A stretch of DNA of 64,000 nt from Candidatus Fluviicola riflensis (GCA_002243285.1 CP022585.1:2468641-2532640), one strand, 5' to 3'; positions 1-8,200 are shown, counted from the first letter of the stretch. Notes: a model not told the origin generated them from the sequence alone. Numbers and translations are program-made.

Positions 1-413
1 TTGTATTTTCCACTTATGAAGAACATGGTGGAAATTCAGTTGGAAATTGCGCACGTTATTTATACGAAACGTACGATTTGAAACAAGCACTGATCAGCGA
101 TATTACCTGGGTAACACATGGTGTTGTTCACGGTGGCGGAGTGGCAATTTCTATGCGGGACAGTATGTTACCACGCAGAAGTTACCTCAACAGGATTATT
201 GATTTGGCCCGGGAATCGGGTGTTATGTTTCAACTGGAAGTAGAATCAGCAGGTGGAAGTGACGGTTCGGTGCTTCAAAAATCAGATTTGCCGATCGATT
301 GGTGCTTTATCGGCGCTGCAGAAGACAATGTGCACACGCCCGATGAAAAGGTATTCAAATCGGATATCGTTTCGATGCTGGAGTTGTACAACTATTTAAT
401 GATTCACCTTTAA
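1..413 (+). CDS. M42/M20-type metallopeptidase, 3' part (5' truncated by window edge)
   Basis: Reading frame 3 is open from the window edge to the TAA at 411-413; an ATG at 78 is internal, because upstream codons read [19 protein letters not shown] without a stop. The sequence resembles the C-terminal catalytic part of M42 (glutamyl aminopeptidase/cellulase M-like) zinc peptidases: an acidic TYEEHGG segment where the family has its catalytic Glu-Glu, GGSDGS, and a terminal block [14 protein letters not shown] in which the family usually places a metal-binding His. The start and N-terminal metal ligands lie outside the window. It converges on the minus-strand lipoprotein gene, the 3' ends overlapping by 4 bp. 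Substrate is unknown; family assignment is good, subfamily uncertain. Confidence 0.75.
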   Translation, partial: VFSTYEEHGGNSVGNCARYLYETYDLKQALISDITWVTHGVVHGGGVAISMRDSMLPRRSYLNRIIDLARESGVMFQLEVESAGGSDGSVLQKSDLPIDWCFIGAAEDNVHTPDEKVFKSDIVSMLELYNYLMIHL

Positions 414-760
414 CGAAGCGGAGTCACGTCAGAAACATTGATCGGTTGAAAATTCGGGCAGTTTTCAGGTACTTTTGCTTTCGTGTCTTCGTAAGCAAAC
501 TTTAAACGCATGCCGTCAACCTGGAATTTTGCATCAAGGTTGATCGGATAAAGGCTTCGCGCCACATCTCCCTGGATGTATTCGATGTAAAATCCGCAAT
601 CATCCGTTGCCCGAACGGTTCCCACAATACGTTCAGATTCCGACGGAGCAGACCCGTTATCAACCACTTCCGGTTTTTCCTTGTGCAGGTTGCAGGCGTT
701 GATCATTCCCAGTAATGTAATCGCTAGTACCACGAATATTGATTTATTTAGTGTATTCAT
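410..760 (-). CDS. small hypothetical lipoprotein
   Basis: A 116-residue protein with a lipoprotein signal: hydrophobic [15 protein letters not shown], lipobox Cys at residue 23, then NLHKEKPEV. The mature part (about 93 residues) has two further Cys (DDCGFYIEY and ENCPNF), which could form a disulfide, and an [13 protein letters not shown] beta-rich segment. I do not recognise a named family. Its ATG overlaps the stop of the upstream flavoprotein gene (ATGA, 4 bp), so the two are probably co-transcribed and translationally coupled. Likely an envelope lipoprotein; function unknown. Confidence 0.7.
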   Translation of the reverse strand: MNTLNKSIFVVLAITLLGMINACNLHKEKPEVVDNGSAPSESERIVGTVRATDDCGFYIEYIQGDVARSLYPINLDAKFQVDGMRLKFAYEDTKAKVPENCPNFQPINVSDVTPLR

Positions 761-1992
761 TTCTCTTCCGTTTGGTTCAATAATACGGATTTTCCGGCTA
801 TTGCAGCGGTTGTCCAGGCAGCCTGAAAATTAAATCCACCGGTAACACCATCGATATCCATCACTTCTCCGGCAAAAAACAAGCCACGATACCGTTTGGA
901 TTGCATGGTTTTCACCTCAATTTCGGCCAGATCAATTCCACCAGCTGTTACAAACTCTTCTTTAAAGGTTGTTTTCCCTTCCATTTGGTACAAATCGTTG
1001 ATCAATACCTCGATGAGTTTATTTTCCTGCCGGCTTCCCAGTTCCGACCAGCGCAGGTCTTCATTTAATTCGCATTTGCTCAGTAAATAAGTCCACAAGC
1101 GGCTTTTGATCTGAAACAAAGGTGTGTTGAGCATTTTTTTGTTCGATAATTTCCATTCAACCAGCGCTGCACGCACCTCATCTTGTTTCAAAAAACCTGT
1201 CCAATTTACCGAAATTGCTGTGCGGTAACCTTTTTCTTCCAAAATACGAGCCCCGAAAGCAGAACATTTCAATACCGCCGGACCACTCATTCCCCAGTGC
1301 GTAATTAATAACGGCCCGGAAGTCGACCATTTTTCGCCCAGAATGCGAACCGATGCATTCTCGGTAACAACCCCCATTAATTCGCGAATGGATTCGTTGG
1401 GCATATTGAAGGTAAACAAGGACGGAATGGGCGGTATAATTTTCAGATCGAGTTGACTTAACAACTGAAAGCCACTGATTTTTGGTTGTCCGCCAACAGT
1501 CAATATCACCGATTTACAGGCAATTGTTCCGGCTGGAGTTGTTACTTCCCAACCAGAATCAGTTTGTTGAACGGCATCAACTCGCGATTCTAACCGAAGC
1601 GGAATTTTTAGTTTTTTCAGTTCGTTCAGGAAACAATTGATGATGGTTTGCGAATCATTGGTAACAGGAAACAAGCAACCATCCGGATATTCTTTCAATT
1701 CAATTCCCTGTTCATTGAGCCAGGCGATCATGTGCGAAGAGGAAAATGAATAGAATGCTTTTCGCAGAAATCGTTCTCCCCGCGGGTAATTGGTTGAAAG
1801 TTCGGTGGGGTCAGAAACAATATTGGTAACATTGCAACGGCCACCGCCGGAAATTTTCACCTTGGCAAGTGGTTTTATTCCGCGTTCCAATACCACAATT
1901 CGCGCTTCCGGAAAATGGGTTCCTGCCTGAATGGCTGCAAAACAACCTGCTGCGCCACCGCCAATCACTACCACATCAACCGTTTCTTTCAT
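757..1992 (-). CDS. HI0933/BaiN-family NAD(P)/FAD-dependent oxidoreductase
   Basis: 411 residues, full length for the HI0933-like flavoprotein family. The N-terminus has the dinucleotide-binding motif VVVIGGGAAGCFAA (residues 7-20), then the family signature KVKISGGGRCNVTN (about 44-57) and a second FAD-contacting motif LFFAGEVMDIDGVTGGFNFQ near the C-terminus. The family is cytoplasmic; most members have no proven substrate, although relatives reduce bile-acid intermediates or act as flavoprotein oxidoreductases. It is first in a two-gene unit with the lipoprotein gene at 410-760 (4-bp overlap). A TATTTTTA box ends exactly 4 nt before the ATG. Confidence 0.9.
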   Translation of the reverse strand: MKETVDVVVIGGGAAGCFAAIQAGTHFPEARIVVLERGIKPLAKVKISGGGRCNVTNIVSDPTELSTNYPRGERFLRKAFYSFSSSHMIAWLNEQGIELKEYPDGCLFPVTNDSQTIINCFLNELKKLKIPLRLESRVDAVQQTDSGWEVTTPAGTIACKSVILTVGGQPKISGFQLLSQLDLKIIPPIPSLFTFNMPNESIRELMGVVTENASVRILGEKWSTSGPLLITHWGMSGPAVLKCSAFGARILEEKGYRTAISVNWTGFLKQDEVRAALVEWKLSNKKMLNTPLFQIKSRLWTYLLSKCELNEDLRWSELGSRQENKLIEVLINDLYQMEGKTTFKEEFVTAGGIDLAEIEVKTMQSKRYRGLFFAGEVMDIDGVTGGFNFQAAWTTAAIAGKSVLLNQTEEK

Positions 1993-1996
1993 GTGG

Positions 1997-2004
1997 TAAA
2001 AATA
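1997..2004 (-). promoter_or_regulatory. -7 box candidate TATTTTTA, 4 nt before ATG
   Basis: On the minus strand TATTTTTA is followed by CCAC and then the ATG of the flavoprotein gene. It differs from the Bacteroidetes TAnnTTTG -7 box only in the last base. The spacing would place transcription initiation at or next to the start codon. Confidence 0.4.
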
Positions 2005-2040
2005 GTCAAAGCAATCATGGGTTTTCTGAAGAAATCTTCC

Positions 2041-2072
2041 AAAAAAAAGCCCCGGCAGTTATCGCCGGGGCT
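2041..2072 (-). terminator. rho-independent terminator of the C25 peptidase gene
   Basis: Perfect 9-bp stem AGCCCCGGC/GCCGGGGCT (2048-2056 and 2064-2072) with a 7-nt loop. On the minus strand it is followed by an eight-T run (2041-2048 read in reverse). It lies just past the stop of the peptidase gene and upstream of the flavoprotein gene, so it separates the two minus-strand units. Confidence 0.9.
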
Positions 2073-2095
2073 TTCTATAAAGAGTTTGTTTTTCA

Positions 2096-4333
2096 TTATT
2101 TTACTACTTCCAATCGCTTGATCGCAATTCCTTTAGCAGTAACCACACGTGCAAGATAGCTTCCTGCAGCAACAGCAGATAAATCTATTGTAGCGATTCC
2201 GTTAGTGGAGCCGAATGTACCGATTACCTGTCCGGTAATTGTTACCAATTCAACCGACTCGATCATCGATTCGCTGCTTACGATACTTACAGTAGTTGTT
2301 GCAGGGTTCGGGTACATTGTTACGGTATTGCTCAATTCTTCAATTCCCGCAGGGCCGTTACCAACCTGCACTGGCCCTTGATATGTGGCGTGATTTTGCT
2401 TGGTAGCTGTAACTGCTAATGGTAAATCTGAAACAAGTGCCGGGAATGTAATGTTTACTGTTCCGCCGCTTACAAATCCACGGCCGATCAACACATTGTC
2501 TTGTGAAACAGCAACCAAAGCTCCTTCAACATTGCAGTTTACTGCTAACGAAGTTGTAGCCAACGGAACCTGTGCCGCATGAGTTACAGTGATACCCATT
2601 GTTTGTTTGTTGCGGAATTGAGTTGACGGATCTCCGAAAAACAACCATGTTTGCATGACTTCTCTTCCGTCTGAACCACCAGGATATTCTTCGAGCATAC
2701 TTGCCTGGCTGTTGTAGAACAAACCACCAAGCGTTGTTTTTTTATTGGAAGGATACGCTTCTGCGATCAATTCAGCTAATTCATCCTGTGTTTGCATTGG
2801 CTGTGCCCACGCCATAAGAATAGAAGAACCTGCAGCTGCGATAGCTCCTGCCGGTGTAGATGCGTTGTCTGCGCGCAGCCATGTCTCAGAGATACAAGTA
2901 CCTGAAGTAAACGTTCCGTTGTTACAGGCCACCGAAATCACTAACGGATATTTACCATTATTGGTAGCCGCATTGATGTTTGTAGAAGTGAAATTCCCGG
3001 TAACGCATGTATTTTGAGCGCCATGTCCGGTGTAGTTAAACAAACCTACTCCTTCGTTCACCGCAGGAAGAATCATTGTAGAATTCGGATCACCACTAGC
3101 ATCCTCACCACCACGGCTACCGTCGTAAAACTCATAAACGCTCGTATAACCATAGCTCATCAATCGGGTGCGAACATTACGCAAATGCTGCCAATCTGCT
3201 TCACCGTCGTCTCCGAATCCTGAACCTTCACCTGAACCAAGTCCAATTGCTTTTTCCATCCAGTCACCTGCAGCAGGATTTTTCTCATATTCCAACGTTC
3301 TGTCAACCATTACTTTGATCTGAGCAGAATTACCGGAAAAACGTCCGACAAATGCTTCCGGATAATAATCACTTGCACCACCAGCCAATTGACCGTAATA
3401 AGAGTCAGACCACAACTCTTCACCGCCGCTTTCACCATAGGTATGGGATGGTACTTCTGCATGATCACCAACCAGCAATACATATACAAGGTCAGGATTG
3501 GAAGCGTAGAAGTTTTGAATGTATGCTTTGATATCAGTATCGGTTGTCCCGGTAACAGTAGTAGTCACAGTTGTTGTTTTGATTCCTTTTTGGTTTTTCC
3601 AGTTGGCCAGAGGCAAAATATCAGCCGAAAACGACTCATCAGTAATGATGAGCAATTCACCTTCTTCATCGATAGCAGTGTATTTTTGAACATCATTTGC
3701 TGTATTGATGAAGAAACGTTGCTGAGCGCTCCCTAAAACCTTGTCTGTTTTTGAAACTTTGGTTTCGTTGATTCCGGCAACATCCGGCTGAAGAACCAAA
3801 CGCACGCGGATGTTTTCGTGCACACGCAATACTTTCGTCACAGGATTGTATTGGTATGGAGAAATTGTAATGGTTTGTCCACGTGATTCGCGCCAAACAA
3901 ACGGATCATTCAACGAAGCGATGTTTGACGGATAAAACGCATTCTGCTGGTAAGCAGAACCAAATGTATAGGCCACAGATGCCGGATCTACATTGCGTTT
4001 CAGATTTCCTTTGGAAGGAGCTACTTCTACGTTTTGAATTTCGGTTACGGCATCGTATTCAACCACCAACATGGTGTTTCCTTTGGCAGGAAGCTGAACA
4101 GATGTGTGGTAAAGCGGCAATGCCGGCATACCGTTTTCCATGGAAATAACACGGTGTGTTTTACCGAAATCGATGTGCTGCTGTCCATTAATGGCAACGT
4201 ACTGATACGGCATTTCTTTGAGTGTATGACCAATGGCAACACCATCGTCATCGTGGGAAATTAATTGGAATTGCTGAGCGAAGGAGAGTATGCCCATTAG
4301 CAACATTCCGGAGAGGAGTACAGTTTTTTTCAT
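2096..4333 (-). CDS. C25 (gingipain-type) cysteine peptidase with T9SS sorting domain
   Basis: 745 residues. Signal peptide MKKTVLLSGMLLMGILSFAQ, a propeptide-like beta region (about 20-225), then a C25 catalytic domain. The expected catalytic His is in FNYTGHGAQN (about H437) and the Cys in VISVACNNGTF (about C470), spaced as in gingipains. The last 80 residues (MYPNPATTTVSIVSS to IAIKRLEVVK) form a T9SS type A sorting domain, so the enzyme should cross the outer membrane through T9SS and be anchored or released. It is much shorter than PorU and is therefore more likely a secreted peptidase than the sortase. Preferred cleavage residue (Arg or Lys) cannot be read from sequence. It is monocistronic, with its own terminator. 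Confidence 0.9.
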   Translation of the reverse strand: MKKTVLLSGMLLMGILSFAQQFQLISHDDDGVAIGHTLKEMPYQYVAINGQQHIDFGKTHRVISMENGMPALPLYHTSVQLPAKGNTMLVVEYDAVTEIQNVEVAPSKGNLKRNVDPASVAYTFGSAYQQNAFYPSNIASLNDPFVWRESRGQTITISPYQYNPVTKVLRVHENIRVRLVLQPDVAGINETKVSKTDKVLGSAQQRFFINTANDVQKYTAIDEEGELLIITDESFSADILPLANWKNQKGIKTTTVTTTVTGTTDTDIKAYIQNFYASNPDLVYVLLVGDHAEVPSHTYGESGGEELWSDSYYGQLAGGASDYYPEAFVGRFSGNSAQIKVMVDRTLEYEKNPAAGDWMEKAIGLGSGEGSGFGDDGEADWQHLRNVRTRLMSYGYTSVYEFYDGSRGGEDASGDPNSTMILPAVNEGVGLFNYTGHGAQNTCVTGNFTSTNINAATNNGKYPLVISVACNNGTFTSGTCISETWLRADNASTPAGAIAAAGSSILMAWAQPMQTQDELAELIAEAYPSNKKTTLGGLFYNSQASMLEEYPGGSDGREVMQTWLFFGDPSTQFRNKQTMGITVTHAAQVPLATTSLAVNCNVEGALVAVSQDNVLIGRGFVSGGTVNITFPALVSDLPLAVTATKQNHATYQGPVQVGNGPAGIEELSNTVTMYPNPATTTVSIVSSESMIESVELVTITGQVIGTFGSTNGIATIDLSAVAAGSYLARVVTAKGIAIKRLEVVK

Positions 4334-4423
4334 CTAGCTTTTGGTTTTGAATCCACTAATCTACAAAAAAAAAGAATTCACCGCACTACCGTAAACACCA
4401 TAGAAACGACCTTACACTCAAAG

Positions 4424-4457
4424 AAAAAGGCCTCTGTCAACTGACAAAAGCCTTTTT
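4424..4457. terminator. bidirectional-looking terminator
   Basis: Stem AAAAAGGC/GCCTTTTT (4424-4431, 4450-4457) with an inner TGTCA/TGACA pairing. On the minus strand it ends the rhodanese operon (last gene stops at 4546); A/T tails on both sides would also work on the plus strand. The rest of the 4334-4545 gap shows nothing else that I can name. Confidence 0.75.
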
Positions 4458-4545
4458 CCCTTAACCTGTAGATGTTAATAATTGATCCGTTGATTACTCT
4501 AACGGTGATATTTTAAAAAGGTTTCAAAAAAAAAGAAACACCAGA

Positions 4546-5253
4546 TCATTTTAAGTGTTCCACCAAGGTTACTTTTTCTGCGTAACCGACATTCCTCCAA
4601 CTAATCTCTTTGTTTTTGTAAATAAGGATTGTAGGTAATGCATCTATTTCCAGTTCTTTAGCGAGTTCAGGATTCTGGTCTACATCGATGCGGACTATTT
4701 TAACAGTGGCTTGCATTTCTTTCGAAATTTCCTCCAACGAAGGTTTCATTTTTTTGCATGGCCCGCACCATTCCGCGTAAAAATCTACCAGCACGATTTT
4801 ATCATCGTTGATGAGTTCCTGATAATCCCGGGTGGTCATCCCGTTTTTTGGTGTGGCCGTTCCCATAACTTCCGGTAGTCCGTCCGAACGCCATTTCATC
4901 ATTCCACCATCCATTTCGTAAACTTCTTTGAATCCGAGTTCACGCATGTGCTCGGCTGCAGCGGCACTTCTTCCACCGGAAAGGCAGTACACAAAGTACG
5001 GATTGGATTTATCCAGCTTGCTGATTTTTGCATCAAATCCGTCGGAAGTCCAATCAATGTTTGTTGCGTTTTCCAAATGACCACCGGCAAATTCTTCTGT
5101 TGTTCGCACATCAACAATCGTTGCATTTTCAGTGGCTGTTATTTTTTCCTGAAATGCGGCAGGTTTCAATACTGTTTTTTCTGACTGACTCATTCCGCAG
5201 CTACTCAATAAGAGTATAAAAACCGGAATCAGCTTGAATTTGAATTGTTTCAT
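4546..5253 (-). CDS. rhodanese-thioredoxin fusion lipoprotein
   Basis: 235 residues from the ATG at 5253. A longer frame reaches 5388, but it would overlap the upstream rhodanese gene and bury the signal, whereas MKQFKFKLIPVFILLLSSC is a clean lipoprotein signal (lipobox Cys 19). Domain 1 (about 30-125) is rhodanese with active-site loop CLSGGRS (Cys 90). Domain 2 (about 140-235) is thioredoxin with WCGPC (Cys 163 and 166). The protein should be tethered outside the cytoplasm and combine sulfane-sulfur transfer with thiol reduction. It is the last gene of a DUF6132-rhodanese-rhodanese operon, 20 bp after the preceding stop. Confidence 0.88.
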   Translation of the reverse strand: MKQFKFKLIPVFILLLSSCGMSQSEKTVLKPAAFQEKITATENATIVDVRTTEEFAGGHLENATNIDWTSDGFDAKISKLDKSNPYFVYCLSGGRSAAAAEHMRELGFKEVYEMDGGMMKWRSDGLPEVMGTATPKNGMTTRDYQELINDDKIVLVDFYAEWCGPCKKMKPSLEEISKEMQATVKIVRIDVDQNPELAKELEIDALPTILIYKNKEISWRNVGYAEKVTLVEHLK

Positions 5254-5273
5254 TTCTAAACTTAAGGTTTGAA

Positions 5274-5585
5274 TTAGTGTAATTTTGATTGTAATCTGAA
5301 CCAACTCCCTCCGTTGTAAACTTCCTGAAATCCGTTTGATTTCAACACATTTACCGCAGAGCCACTTCGCATTCCTGAGGCGCAGCAAGTGATTACGGGT
5401 TTATCTTTCTTAATTTTTGCTAATGATCCGGCCAATTGATCCAATGGGATATTAATGCTTCCTTTGATATGGCCTCCCTGGTATTCCTGGCGTGTCCGCA
5501 CATCAATTAACTGAGCCCCCCGCTTTGTCATTTCAACAAAATCAATCGACGGTTTTCCGCCAAATAGTCGTTGTAAAATCCCCAT
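5274..5585 (-). CDS. single-domain rhodanese
   Basis: 103 residues, essentially one rhodanese domain without a signal peptide, so probably cytoplasmic. The active-site loop is CCASGMRS, with the second Cys of the pair as the expected persulfide carrier; upstream is the conserved LIDVRTRQEYQGGHIKGSIN block. The start overlaps the previous rhodanese's stop by 1 bp (TAATG arrangement), indicating coupling. The CCASGxRS loop is shared with its neighbour at 5585-5863, and both end in a YNGGSW/FNGGSW motif, so the two look like tandem duplicates. Confidence 0.9.
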   Translation of the reverse strand: MGILQRLFGGKPSIDFVEMTKRGAQLIDVRTRQEYQGGHIKGSINIPLDQLAGSLAKIKKDKPVITCCASGMRSGSAVNVLKSNGFQEVYNGGSWFRLQSKLH

Positions 5586-5863
5586 TATTTCGCTGTATTA
5601 ATACTGTTATTTACTGATAACCAACTACCTCCATTAAAAACATTGGTGTGACCATTTTGCTGAAGCAGTTGAGTTGCCATTCCACTTCTTCCGCCACTTG
5701 CGCAACAAAACACTAATGTTTTCGCTTGAAGCAGCTCTTCCAAATGCTCATCAATTTCCTGTAAAGGAATATTAATAGAGCCTACCACATGTCCACCGTT
5801 GAACTCTGCGTGTGAACGCACATCAACGATTACCTTTCCTTCGCTTTTTATCCAATCATTCAT
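5585..5863 (-). CDS. single-domain rhodanese
   Basis: 92-residue rhodanese domain, no signal peptide. It has VIVDVRSHAEFNGGHVVGSIN and active-site loop CCASGGRS, with a double Cys as in the neighbour. It overlaps the upstream DUF6132 gene by 8 bp and the next rhodanese by 1 bp. Three rhodanese domains in one operon next to a Crp/Fnr regulator suggest handling of sulfide-derived persulfides; that physiological role is inference. Confidence 0.9.
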   Translation of the reverse strand: MNDWIKSEGKVIVDVRSHAEFNGGHVVGSINIPLQEIDEHLEELLQAKTLVFCCASGGRSGMATQLLQQNGHTNVFNGGSWLSVNNSINTAK

Positions 5864-6074
5864 CTTTTTTCTTATTTATCGGTTTACCCATTCCTGAAAA
5901 GAGGTTCACAAAAAGTCCGCCCATAAGTGTTCCATACAGGGTACTGTTAACAGGACTGGAAGTAATGGCGCAAGTACCGCTGGCACAACCTACAAAATAG
6001 TAATAGGCATAACCTCCCAGAGCGCCTATTCCTGCGCCCACCATGATCCATTTATTTCTTTTAATCCATTCCAT
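5856..6074 (-). CDS. DUF6132 small membrane protein
   Basis: 72 residues. A basic N-terminus MEWIKRNK precedes a glycine-rich membrane segment, then the conserved GCASGTCAITSSP motif and a second membrane segment (STLYGTLMGGLFVNLF), ending in a basic tail. This matches the DUF6132 family, small inner-membrane proteins often adjacent to rhodaneses or thiol proteins; the CxxxxC pair is suggestive of thiol chemistry (inference). It is the first gene of the minus-strand rhodanese operon and is divergently transcribed from the DUF983-Crp unit. Confidence 0.8.
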   Translation of the reverse strand: MEWIKRNKWIMVGAGIGALGGYAYYYFVGCASGTCAITSSPVNSTLYGTLMGGLFVNLFSGMGKPINKKKDE

Positions 6075-6141
6075 GTGCTTTCACTTAATCGTTCCACGTT
6101 CAGTTCGGTATGCAAAGGTGTTTCAAAAATAGACAAGATAA

Positions 6142-6157
6142 TGTCACCTATGTTACA
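6142..6157. promoter_or_regulatory. candidate Crp/Fnr operator, copy 1
   Basis: Imperfect palindrome TGTCAC-CTAT-GTTACA in the divergent promoter region between the rhodanese operon and the DUF983-Crp unit. The half-sites TGTCAC/TGTAAC differ at one position. A second copy starts exactly 40 bp further on, four helical turns, on the same face of the DNA. Confidence 0.5.
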
Positions 6158-6181
6158 TCATCAAAACAGGAAAAACTTGCA

Positions 6182-6197
6182 TGCAACTTATGTTACG
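6182..6197. promoter_or_regulatory. candidate Crp/Fnr operator, copy 2
   Basis: Palindrome TGCAAC-TTAT-GTTACG, sharing TATGTTAC with copy 1 and the same 6-4-6 arrangement. It lies 46 bp upstream of the DUF983 start. The encoded Crp/Fnr protein immediately downstream is the obvious candidate ligand; not proven. Confidence 0.5.
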
Positions 6198-6242
6198 TAA
6201 GCGAGCCGGTTTTTCAATTAATTTCGCACAAAATAAAGATCT

Positions 6243-6641
6243 ATGTTGGGCAAGGGAACAAAAATGTACAGTATCGGCAAAATGGTTTGTCCGCGTTGTC
6301 AGGAGGGTGATTTTTTTGTTGCCAATCCTTACAATTTAAGAAAAGCCGGTGATACACACGAGCATTGCCCCAAGTGTGGATTGAAGTATGAGAAAGAAAT
6401 TGGGTTCTATTACGGAGCCATGTATGTTTCATATGCGCTGGGAGTGGCTTTGTTTGTAACTTGCTGGGTAACATTTAATTTATTTTTCCCGAATGCCTCA
6501 ACCGGTTTGCAGATCACAACGATTTCATTGATATCTTTGGCTGCCGGCCCTTACTTTTATGCACTTTCAAAAATAATCTGGGCCAATTTTTTCTTCGGAT
6601 ATGACAAAGATGCCATCAAAAACGCTCAATCTCATCACTGA
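6243..6641 (+). CDS. DUF983 zinc-ribbon membrane protein
   Basis: 132 residues. MLGKGTKMYSI leads into two CxxC pairs (Cys 16/19 and Cys 42/45), which look like a zinc ribbon, followed by two long membrane segments (about 60-80 and 90-115). This order is the DUF983 pattern, and the start at 6243 gives the usual family N-terminus. Function of the family is not established. Its 3' end overlaps the Crp/Fnr gene by 41 bp (or 32 bp if the latter starts at 6610), so the two are one transcript. Confidence 0.85.
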   Translation: MLGKGTKMYSIGKMVCPRCQEGDFFVANPYNLRKAGDTHEHCPKCGLKYEKEIGFYYGAMYVSYALGVALFVTCWVTFNLFFPNASTGLQITTISLISLAAGPYFYALSKIIWANFFFGYDKDAIKNAQSHH

Positions 6642-7254
6642 AAAATTCGGGTACTTATTTGAATCTGAACTAATTGAGGCTATTCATTCCAACATGCTTC
6701 TGAAGGAAGCTTCAGCGGGAACGGTTCTTATCGAGATCGGGCAGACATTCCCGGGAATTCCTCTTCTGTTGAGCGGTTCTCTGAAAGTATTCAGGGAAGA
6801 CGATCAGGGAAACGAATTATTGCTCTATTATATAGAAAGCGGCGATACCTGTGCTATGTCGTTAACATTTGATCCGAAACTTTCAAAAAGTACGATCAGA
6901 GCAGTTGTGGAAGAAGATGCACAGTTTTTGATTATTCCCATTGCTTTTCTGGATAAATGGATGGTACAATTTGCAAGCTGGCGCTCGTTTATCATTGGTA
7001 GTTTTAATCATCGCCTTACCGAAATGCTTGATACGATTGATAGTCTGGCATTCAAACAATTGGATGAGCGTTTGAAAAATTATTTATCAGATAAAGTTAA
7101 AATTAACGGAACCACGAGTTTGCATCTGACTCATTTTGAAATTGCGGAAGAATTAAACTCTTCCAGAGTGGTTATCTCACGATTACTCAAACAATTGGAA
7201 AGCCAAGGTAATTTAATTTTGCACCGGAACAAGATTGAAATGCTGTTGTTTTGA
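6601..7254 (+). CDS. Crp/Fnr family transcriptional regulator
   Basis: 217 residues (a start at ATG 6610 is equally possible). Cyclic-nucleotide-binding-like beta-barrel (about 20-130), a dimerisation helix, and a C-terminal winged helix with recognition region HFEIAEELNSSRVVISRLLKQLE (about 180-202; given here in shortened form as residues EELNSSRVVISRLLKQL). It lacks a Cys-rich N-terminus, so it is not an FNR iron-sulfur sensor; the ligand is unknown. Position next to DUF983 and divergent to the rhodanese/DUF6132 operon, with paired palindromes between them, points to local regulation of sulfur or redox genes (inference). Confidence 0.88.
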   Translation: MTKMPSKTLNLITEKFGYLFESELIEAIHSNMLLKEASAGTVLIEIGQTFPGIPLLLSGSLKVFREDDQGNELLLYYIESGDTCAMSLTFDPKLSKSTIRAVVEEDAQFLIIPIAFLDKWMVQFASWRSFIIGSFNHRLTEMLDTIDSLAFKQLDERLKNYLSDKVKINGTTSLHLTHFEIAEELNSSRVVISRLLKQLESQGNLILHRNKIEMLLF

Positions 7255-7306
7255 CCCCACACTGAGAAATCAACTGTTCACTCTTCATAACATTCTTGGA
7301 GTTTTA

Positions 7307-7338
7307 TTTGGAACATTCGTTCCATGTCTTTACATTTG
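7307..7338 (+). promoter_or_regulatory. Bacteroidetes-type promoter with internal palindrome
   Basis: TTTG at 7307-7310, 20-bp spacer, TACATTTG at 7331-7338: a near-consensus -33/-7 pair for the Bacteroidetes housekeeping sigma factor. Between the boxes lies a perfect inverted repeat GGAAC-ATTC-GTTCC (7310-7323), a possible operator. It drives the T9SS protein gene at 7367. Confidence 0.75.
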
Positions 7339-7366
7339 GGTCAAATTAACTTTTTAATAAAAAACT

Positions 7367-8176
7367 ATGAAAAAATCTTTACTCGCTATTGGAGCCGTAT
7401 TGGCTTTAACAAATGTAGATGCTCAGTTGTTGTTTTCTGAGGACTGGACAGCACCACAAGTATGGTCAACTTATCAGGGACCAACAGATCCGGATACATT
7501 GAACTGGGGAATTGGTACAACTGCTGCTTTTTCTGCTCAAGGGAACATGGGTATTTCAGCTTCTTGGAGTCCGGATCCAGCTCCAAATGGTACACCTTTG
7601 ACTCCGGACAACATGCTTATTTCTCCAAACATTGACATGTCAGCTGTTACAGGAAGCGTATCATTGTCTTTCAAAGTAGGTTCTCCTGAGCCAACTGCTT
7701 CTAACTTCTACCAGGAATTTATTTCTGTTTACGTTTTGAACAGTATAAATGACCTTGCTACTGCAACTCCTGTTCACGCTGCAGCATTGGCTGGTGGTGA
7801 GCAATTGTATACTTTCAACTACGACATTTCTTCAATGGCGGCAGGTGAGGATACAGTATTGTTAGTATTCCGTCACCACAACTGTACAGATGAGAACTTC
7901 ATTGTGTTGGATGATATCAATGTAACAAACGGTGGTTTGGGTATCAACGAAGCAATTACAGAAGCTTCTGTTTTCCCTAACCCTGCTAACGAAGTATTGA
8001 ACATCGTTACAACTGAAGAGTTGGCTGAAGTACGTATTATGACTATGGATGGTAAAGTAGCTTTTATTTCTGCTACATCTAACGTTAACGTTGCTGATTT
8101 GAAATCAGGAATGTACCTATACGAAGCAATTACCGTTTCAGGTAAAGTTGCTCGTGGTAACTTCGTGAAAAACTAA
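7367..8176 (+). CDS. secreted choice-of-anchor J-like protein with T9SS sorting domain
   Basis: 269 residues. Signal peptide MKKSLLAIGAVLALTNVDAQ, then a jelly-roll-like domain (about 20-190) with LFSEDW, NMLISPNIDMS, LSFKVGS and DENFIVLDDINV motifs typical of choice-of-anchor J domains, then a T9SS type A sorting domain (ASVFPNPANEVLNI to ARGNFVKN). Substrate or ligand unknown; probably a surface-attached adhesin- or carbohydrate-binding-like protein. Codon choice is strongly biased to GGT, GCT, CGT, GTA and AAC compared with neighbours, and it has a strong promoter and terminator, so I infer very high expression. Confidence 0.85.
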   Translation: MKKSLLAIGAVLALTNVDAQLLFSEDWTAPQVWSTYQGPTDPDTLNWGIGTTAAFSAQGNMGISASWSPDPAPNGTPLTPDNMLISPNIDMSAVTGSVSLSFKVGSPEPTASNFYQEFISVYVLNSINDLATATPVHAAALAGGEQLYTFNYDISSMAAGEDTVLLVFRHHNCTDENFIVLDDINVTNGGLGINEAITEASVFPNPANEVLNIVTTEELAEVRIMTMDGKVAFISATSNVNVADLKSGMYLYEAITVSGKVARGNFVKN

Positions 8177-8200
8177 GAATTTACAATTCTTTAATATGAA

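Noticed and set aside
2096-4333. C25 peptidase as the T9SS sortase PorU
   Set aside because: PorU homologs are well over 1000 residues and do not carry a C-terminal sorting domain of this type; 745 residues with its own sorting domain fits cargo.
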